NCBI GenBank assembly: GCA_964035575.1
Contig: OZ037836.1
Coordinates: 1,550,001 to 1,614,000 of the forward strand
Reading direction: 5' to 3'
Source of the DNA: Rhynchopus sp. YZ270_cl-10
Taxonomy: Eukaryota; Euglenozoa; Diplonemea; Diplonemida; Diplonemidae
DNA: 64,000 nt
The first letter of the stretch is position 1. Every line of letters begins with the position of its first letter. The translations under genes were made by a program, and so were the position numbers. Shown here in pieces: positions 58,412-64,000 of the stretch. The notes under the pieces were generated by a model, which was not told where the DNA came from, did no database searches, and saw nothing but the letters and a program-made list of their open reading frames with translations.

Positions 58412-61276
58412 ATGTTTTCGTACATGGTGTCGAAGTCACGTCCAGCCTCCACGCGGAGTATCCCGGGCAACGATCCGTCACACGGATCGGCCAAGTGGAC
58501 GCCACACCCGCCGGCGCCTGTGTGCTGCAGGTCGTGGAACTGCTATTGCAGTGACGAGGTGACGGCGGCGGCGGAGCAGGCGCACTGGACTGAGGGGCTA
58601 CGGCAGCCCGCCTACCCGGGGGCAGGCGGCATGAAGCGCAGTGCAGGGGAGGAGAGGAAGGATCCCGATGTCTTCATCGGAGTAGTGACGGGCGAGAAGG
58701 TGCGGGACACGACGGGGCTGTGTGCGCTGGCGCGTGATGCGACGGAGGAGGAACCAGGAACGCACTGGGAAGTAACCCGCCGCCTGGCAAACATCACCAA
58801 GGCAGAAGCCGCGTACGAGGGCATCCTGCTCGGGCTTCAAGGGGTGGCCGACGGGTCGTACCCGAAGGGCACCCACGCGCGCGTGTGGGTCACGCACTTG
58901 GTGGTCTGGAGGCAGGTGGCTGAGGGGCACGCCTGCGACTCGTCGTTGCTGAAGCCGAGGCTGGAGAAGGTGAAGGCGCTGCTGGGCGAGTTGAAGAAGA
59001 GGGGGATAAGGGTATCGCTGCAGCACTGCGCGAAGGCGGGGAAGGGGATGAAGGAGGCAGAGAGCAACGCCCAGCTGGTTGCAGGAGGGGTGTACGCCGC
59101 AAGGGGATGCAGGACGGAGACGCTGGCAGCTGCCGTGCAGCCAGGTGTCAAGGGACACCTGGAAAGATGGGGGTTGCGATGGGAGGAATGTGGGGGCAAG
59201 GGGGACTGTCTGTTCCGGTCGGTGGCGTGGTCTGTGGAGCGGTCCCCGAATGGTCACGCAGGCTTCCGCAGGCTCGCAGTTGAGGTGATGAAGGAGCAGA
59301 AGGCACACTACAGCCCATTTGTGGACGAGGGGTGCATTGATGCATACCTGGCAGGCATGGCGCAGCTGGGGACATGGGGGGACCATTTGTGTCTCCATGC
59401 GATCGCCAAGGTGATGAAGGTCCGCATTGTTGTGCTTGACGTTGGACCGGAGAACGCGCTACGGGCTACGCTGATCGACGGGCAGTCCGACGGGCAGCTG
59501 GCAGAAGGAACTCCGGAGAAGGCTAACCTCACCTTCACGGAGTCTGACGTAGTCCTGGGGTTCGAGGGGGTACACTACGGTGCTGTGGAATCGGCAGGGT
59601 TGAAGGTGGGGGAGGAACTTCTGTGCGCAGTGGGACAACCGCAACTGCACGTACCGGCTACAGCTGTGAAGGGGAAGAAGAAGGCGACGGCGGTGACCCA
59701 GAGCGCAGCGGAGGATGCACTGAACCTGGCGCCCCAGGGATGGAAAATACCGGTGTGGGATGCAGTGCCCAGCAATGTGGAAGGGGTGACGCAGGTGGCG
59801 GCAGTTGCGTGGAAGGCGAGCGAACTTCTGCAGGGGTTACAGTTGCTGCACCAACTTCCGCAGATGGTGATTGTGTCCCGTTCGAAGTGTACGGGTGCAG
59901 CGCGCACGAAGAAGGCGAAGGTGGCGGTGAAGACGGAGCGGGGAGCAAAGGTGGAAGAAGTGTGGCTGTCGTCCATGACAACTAACTTGGACGACGTGGT
60001 GAAGCCGGTGGAGAGCACGTTCTCGAGCAAGCTGATTACGCTGATGGGCAGAACGATGTTGCTCCAGGGGGAGGGGCGCACAAAGGGAGAGCAACGCATG
60101 CGTCGGTGGTACGGGTTGCAGGGGGTGCGGTGTGGACGCGGCTTGGAGAGAGGAGGATGGATGGAGATGTCTGTGGACGTGACGGAGGACATGGTGTGCG
60201 CCATGCTGAGGAGAAGCGGACGGGAAGGGGTGTTTGTGCGGCACCTCTTCCAGGCAAAGGAGTACGGGGACTGTGGGTTGTTGTGGAAGGCGGAACCGCT
60301 GGAGTCTGCTCTGGCACGGCTGGACCTTGTTGAGGAGAACATGGAGGATAGCGTGCGCGGACTCGCCGTAGGGGAAGGGGGCTACGCGGTGCGGGTGATG
60401 AAGGGGGACTTGGAGGCTGCGAAGAGGCTTCTTGTGCAGGAGGACGTCGTCGTGCAGGGACACAGGTACGAGATTGGGGGAATTCCGGCGAACACGTCGG
60501 TCCAGCTGTTGTGTGAGGGGCTGGTGAGGGAGGCGAGCTGGACGGTGAAGGTGCTGTCGCGAGGGCACAAGTGGACGGTTACGTCGGATGTGCCGTGCCC
60601 GAGCACAGAAGGGGTGCTGGAGGTGGGTGGATTGGTGTTGACGGTGTGTGCGGTGAAGGAAGGGCGTCGTGTGCAGAAGGTGGGTGCGAATCCGTGGGGT
60701 TTCCCTCTGGCGCAGTTCCCAGTACCGAGGCAAGGAGCAGCAGAGAGCGGCGCTGGCACGTGGGCGGCTAAGGCGAGGGGATACGCACCACCTGCAGCTC
60801 GACCCCACCCTGCAACAGGGGCACCGGCGGCTCCGGCACCTCCCGCAGCTTCATCAGCAGCGCAGGACGAGATAGAGATGATGAAGAAGGAGATGAAGGA
60901 ATTGCGGGAGATGATGAAGGGCGTCATGGAGCAGCAGAAGGAGATGTTGGAGGCACAGAAGCGGATGATGGGACAGCCGCAGCAGTCGGCACCAGTCGCG
61001 CAACCGCCGCAGCCTCTCGACATGGAACAGCTCAGAGCAGAATGTGCTGAGATGAAGGAGACGGTGCAGCAGTGCAAGGACCAGAACGTGCAGCTGGCAG
61101 CGGAGAGCAAGCGGCTCACGGAGGAGAACGAGGCGCTGAAGAAGGCAGCTCGCGAGGCCAAGGACAAGGCCAGGGATGCTCAAGATCGTGGCGGTGAGGA
61201 GAAGAAGAAAGATACGACGACGGACGAGAACAGCCGCCCCCGCGACACGGACAATAACCGAGAAAGGTCGTATTAA
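58412..61276 (+). CDS. LINE ORF1 protein (copy 3)
   Basis: 954 residues, protein sequence as in copies 1 and 2. Same spacing to the host-frame TAA. Confidence 0.9.
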   Translation: MFSYMVSKSRPASTRSIPGNDPSHGSAKWTPHPPAPVCCRSWNCYCSDEVTAAAEQAHWTEGLRQPAYPGAGGMKRSAGEERKDPDVFIGVVTGEKVRDTTGLCALARDATEEEPGTHWEVTRRLANITKAEAAYEGILLGLQGVADGSYPKGTHARVWVTHLVVWRQVAEGHACDSSLLKPRLEKVKALLGELKKRGIRVSLQHCAKAGKGMKEAESNAQLVAGGVYAARGCRTETLAAAVQPGVKGHLERWGLRWEECGGKGDCLFRSVAWSVERSPNGHAGFRRLAVEVMKEQKAHYSPFVDEGCIDAYLAGMAQLGTWGDHLCLHAIAKVMKVRIVVLDVGPENALRATLIDGQSDGQLAEGTPEKANLTFTESDVVLGFEGVHYGAVESAGLKVGEELLCAVGQPQLHVPATAVKGKKKATAVTQSAAEDALNLAPQGWKIPVWDAVPSNVEGVTQVAAVAWKASELLQGLQLLHQLPQMVIVSRSKCTGAARTKKAKVAVKTERGAKVEEVWLSSMTTNLDDVVKPVESTFSSKLITLMGRTMLLQGEGRTKGEQRMRRWYGLQGVRCGRGLERGGWMEMSVDVTEDMVCAMLRRSGREGVFVRHLFQAKEYGDCGLLWKAEPLESALARLDLVEENMEDSVRGLAVGEGGYAVRVMKGDLEAAKRLLVQEDVVVQGHRYEIGGIPANTSVQLLCEGLVREASWTVKVLSRGHKWTVTSDVPCPSTEGVLEVGGLVLTVCAVKEGRRVQKVGANPWGFPLAQFPVPRQGAAESGAGTWAAKARGYAPPAARPHPATGAPAAPAPPAASSAAQDEIEMMKKEMKELREMMKGVMEQQKEMLEAQKRMMGQPQQSAPVAQPPQPLDMEQLRAECAEMKETVQQCKDQNVQLAAESKRLTEENEALKKAAREAKDKARDAQDRGGEEKKKDTTTDENSRPRDTDNNRERSY

Positions 61277-61284
61277 TCACGACC

Positions 61285-64000
61285 GTGGGCCTTGCCCCAC
61301 TAAAGATAGTGTGCAGCAATGTGACGGCGCTGCAGACAGGCGGGAGCTCTCTGCTGAAGGTTGCGGAGGATGCTCACGTTGTTCTGGTACAAGAGACAAA
61401 GTGCACCGTGACGACGCAGAAGCGCCTCTCCATCGAGTACCGCGAGCAGGGTTGGCAGGTGGTGTGGGGTAAGGAGTTGCCGGAATGGAGGTCGGCCGAA
61501 GAAGCGAAATCTGGTGGTGTTGCGATTCTGGTGCAAGAGGGAATACCTGTGCTCACGAGCCCGCCCTCCTCAACCTTGGAAAAGAACCTCTGGGACTCAA
61601 CGCGATGGGTGAAGGCGAAGGTGGCGTACGGCAAAGGCAACGAGTGGATCGACGTGACCTCCGTCTACGCGCCGTCGGCGGACCCGGAGGCTAGGGAGAA
61701 AATACTTGGCGAGGTGATGGAGGCTGCTGCAGAGCTTGGTGATATTCCTGGGGTGATTGGTGGGGATTTCAACGCAGGTCCAGGGAAATCAGGTGTGCTG
61801 GCTGCTACACTGGACACAGGATGGTGGAAGGACACTGCCGAAGAGCACGCAAGGGTGCTTGGGACGACCCCGGACAACACCTACTTCTCGGTGAAAGACG
61901 GCAAGGAGATCCGCAAGAGGCTCGATTACGTTCTGCTGAACCGAGCTGCGTGCACAGGGCTGTCGTCTGTGAAGGTTGTCCACGACTCTGGGCTCCCGCA
62001 GCACAGACCGGTAGAGATAGCGCTGGATGTAGGTGCGTACAGGCAGATCGTGCTCGCGTACACTCTGCCGAAGCAGTTCCCTTTGGACAAGTGTGGACAA
62101 GGCGTGAAGAATGCACAAAAGGCGTTTGCGAGCAAGGAGCTGCAGTGGGGGGCGCTTCAACACCCTCAGGATAGGTGGATACAGTGGAACAAGTGGGCAG
62201 AGGACTTCTTGCTGCAGGCGTGCGAAGGCGAGATTGAGGGCCCGACGAAGGCGTATTGCGGAAGAGGCAAAACGTTTGACCCGAAGCCGAAGCACCGGAC
62301 TGCGAAGCAGAGCAAGGAAGGGGACGCTCTGACAGTGAGCCAGAGAAGGCTGACGAAGAACGTGGGCAGGCTGGAAGAATGTCGGCTGTGGTACGTGAGG
62401 AGCAACGGTGGTGTGCCGCCACATGACGTGTGCAATTGTTGGAGCAAGGCGCGGAAGGAACTGCGTGTTCTGCTGGACGACGACTCACTGCAACAGGATA
62501 TGCCTAGCGAGGAGGCTTTGGTGGATCTGTGCAGAGCCGTGCGAGTGAAGGTGTCAACGCTTGCGGACCGAGTGAAGCGGAAGCGACTGGAGGACTGGCG
62601 GCAGCGCCTACGGGATGCATGGCACAATGCTCCCAAGGCGATCTTCAAATACTGCAAGGACGAACAGTACAGGAAGATGACTGCCCTGAAGAACGAGGAT
62701 GGGAAGTTCACCGCCAACGCTGAGGAGATGGACACCCTCCTGCATGAGGCGTGGATGCCGATTCTTCGCCGATATGCGGAAAAGCCAGAGCCCGACTGGG
62801 GTGCGTTTAGGGAGAAGTTTACAGAAGACATCGCAGGCAAGGGGCAAGCGATGCAGATGGACAGGCTGACGGGGAAGGAGTTGCAGCAAACTCTGGGGAG
62901 GATGAAGACACAAACTTCTGCTGGGGTGGAGGGTTGGCGCATGGTAGAGCTGAAGGCGCTTCCTCTGGTGCTGCTCGACAGGCTGGCAGATGTGTTTGAT
63001 GCGATTGAGTGTACGGGGGAGTGGCCGCCTTCTTTGATGAGAGCACTCATTGCGCTCATCCCCAAAGGGGAAGACGACACCCCGCTGAAGCAGCGACCTA
63101 TCACGATCACTTCGTGTATCTACAGACTGTGGGCGGCAGCGAGGTTGCGAAGGCTGATAAAGTGGCAGGAAAGCTGGATTGGTGAGCAACAGCACGGCTT
63201 CAGAGCAGGACACAGCACTGCACACCTGTACTGGCATCTGTCGCTCAAGCTGGAGAAGGCGGTACTGTCGGGTGACGACACAGACCAGGTATGGGGCTTC
63301 ACGATCGACTACGCCAAATGTTTCGATCGTGTACCTCATGAGATTGTGCTATCGCTGGCGGAGGAGTGGGGCGCGCACTGGCGTATTCTTGGACCACTGA
63401 GGGCTGCGTACACTGCCATGGAACGCCGCTTCAAGTTGGGAGACGTAGGTGTGGGAGGCACCTTTCGTACGACAAATGGTATCCTGCAAGGATGCCCACT
63501 TTCTGTCGTGCTGTTGAACGCGCTGATGGCGGTGTGGGGATCTGCAGTGACGAGAAGGACCGGAGCAATCGCCATGGGGTACGCTGACGACGTGTATGCT
63601 GTGGCGAACACGGAAGCGGAGGTGCATGGTGCTGCGAGGGTGACGAAGGAGTTTATCACTGCTGCGGACATGGAGGTCAAGGCAGAGAAGTGCGTAGGGT
63701 TTACCTCGAAGGAGGGAACAAAGACGAAGTTTGGACTTGGCGACGGGCTCTTCCCCGACAAGAAGCAGTTCGGGGCGGTTGGAGCAGACATTTTGGCTGG
63801 AAAGGGGAACTTCGGGCCCATCGCGCGTGAGCGTGCGGTTACTGCGCACCGTGTGTTTACGAGGGTTTCGAGTGTGCCTTTATCCTTCACTGAGAAGGCA
63901 CTTATTGGCGCAAGGGGACCAATGATGGCAGCGTTGCATGGGTGCGAAGTGACAGACTTCTCAAAGCAGACCATAGAGACGCTGAGGCAAGGGGCAGCAC
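61285..64000 (+). CDS. LINE ORF2 protein (copy 3), partial
   Basis: The first about 905 residues are visible, from the nominal GTG at 61,285 through the endonuclease and the RT with YADD. Open to the window end with no difference noticed from copies 1 and 2. Confidence 0.9.
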   Translation, partial: MGLAPLKIVCSNVTALQTGGSSLLKVAEDAHVVLVQETKCTVTTQKRLSIEYREQGWQVVWGKELPEWRSAEEAKSGGVAILVQEGIPVLTSPPSSTLEKNLWDSTRWVKAKVAYGKGNEWIDVTSVYAPSADPEAREKILGEVMEAAAELGDIPGVIGGDFNAGPGKSGVLAATLDTGWWKDTAEEHARVLGTTPDNTYFSVKDGKEIRKRLDYVLLNRAACTGLSSVKVVHDSGLPQHRPVEIALDVGAYRQIVLAYTLPKQFPLDKCGQGVKNAQKAFASKELQWGALQHPQDRWIQWNKWAEDFLLQACEGEIEGPTKAYCGRGKTFDPKPKHRTAKQSKEGDALTVSQRRLTKNVGRLEECRLWYVRSNGGVPPHDVCNCWSKARKELRVLLDDDSLQQDMPSEEALVDLCRAVRVKVSTLADRVKRKRLEDWRQRLRDAWHNAPKAIFKYCKDEQYRKMTALKNEDGKFTANAEEMDTLLHEAWMPILRRYAEKPEPDWGAFREKFTEDIAGKGQAMQMDRLTGKELQQTLGRMKTQTSAGVEGWRMVELKALPLVLLDRLADVFDAIECTGEWPPSLMRALIALIPKGEDDTPLKQRPITITSCIYRLWAAARLRRLIKWQESWIGEQQHGFRAGHSTAHLYWHLSLKLEKAVLSGDDTDQVWGFTIDYAKCFDRVPHEIVLSLAEEWGAHWRILGPLRAAYTAMERRFKLGDVGVGGTFRTTNGILQGCPLSVVLLNALMAVWGSAVTRRTGAIAMGYADDVYAVANTEAEVHGAARVTKEFITAADMEVKAEKCVGFTSKEGTKTKFGLGDGLFPDKKQFGAVGADILAGKGNFGPIARERAVTAHRVFTRVSSVPLSFTEKALIGARGPMMAALHGCEVTDFSKQTIETLRQGAA

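Larger units (their letters stand above)
58372..64000 (+). mobile_element. LINE copy 3, cut by the window end
   Basis: It begins GGGATACACACAACG directly after caactcgtttaccaccctgga, again the same LRR position but with a third target variant (CTCGTTTACC). The 3' end and second target copy are outside the window. The visible 5.6 kb matches copies 1 and 2. Confidence 0.93.

Noticed and set aside
1-64000. tRNA, rRNA or spliced-leader RNA genes
   Set aside because: No cloverleaf or rRNA core sequence was recognised by eye on either strand; a covariance-model scan would be needed to exclude small RNAs.

Overview
This window is eukaryotic nuclear DNA, probably from a free-living protist. Several reading frames of 0.9 to 4.8 kb have no introns, genes lie far apart, both strands are used, and I saw no rRNA, tRNA, CRISPR or bacterial operon. 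A euglenozoan (bodonid- or diplonemid-like) source would fit. The hints are long uninterrupted genes, pyrimidine-rich AG sites just upstream of starts with short A/C-rich leaders (possible trans-splicing), BspA-type LRR proteins, and a large WD40/PT-repeat/multi-membrane-span surface protein. This assignment is inference.

Layout. 1-5.7 kb: an imperfect tandem repeat, hairpins, then a 1,438-residue WD40, PT-repeat and membrane-span protein. 5.7-10.6 kb: a gene-poor stretch of foldback elements and relics. 10.6-20.1 kb: a UBL-LRR gene split by an 8.56-kb insertion flanked by a 19-bp direct repeat. Inside it sits a 6.48-kb Mutator-like DNA transposon (MULE) with long, internally palindromic inverted ends and a transposase carrying a papain-fold, Josephin-like domain. 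20-33.3 kb: a gene array holding an FHA-domain gene whose C-terminus resembles Tpt1/KptA RNA 2'-phosphotransferase, a headless duplicate of it, and three UBL-LRR genes. Shared spacer modules show the array grew by segmental duplication. 33.3-36 kb: spacer repeats and relics. 36-64 kb: two further UBL-LRR genes shredded by three near-identical LINEs (7.76 kb each, the last cut by the window end) and by a fourth, different insertion.

The strongest observation is that all four insertions sit at the same position of the LRR repeat, in codons reading S-L-T-T-L. Each has its own target-site duplication that copies the local variant of that site. This looks like a non-LTR retrotransposon specific for repeats of a host LRR gene family. 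Its 40-nt 5' leader puts a TAA in the host reading frame three bases before the ORF1 ATG, in the same frame. ORF1 carries an OTU-like cysteine protease domain and a degenerate RNase H-like domain. ORF2 carries an APE-type endonuclease, a reverse transcriptase and a Cys/His-rich tail.

Ubiquitin-related folds therefore recur: ubiquitin-like domains on the LRR genes, an OTU domain on the LINE that targets them, and a Josephin-like domain on the MULE nested in one of them.
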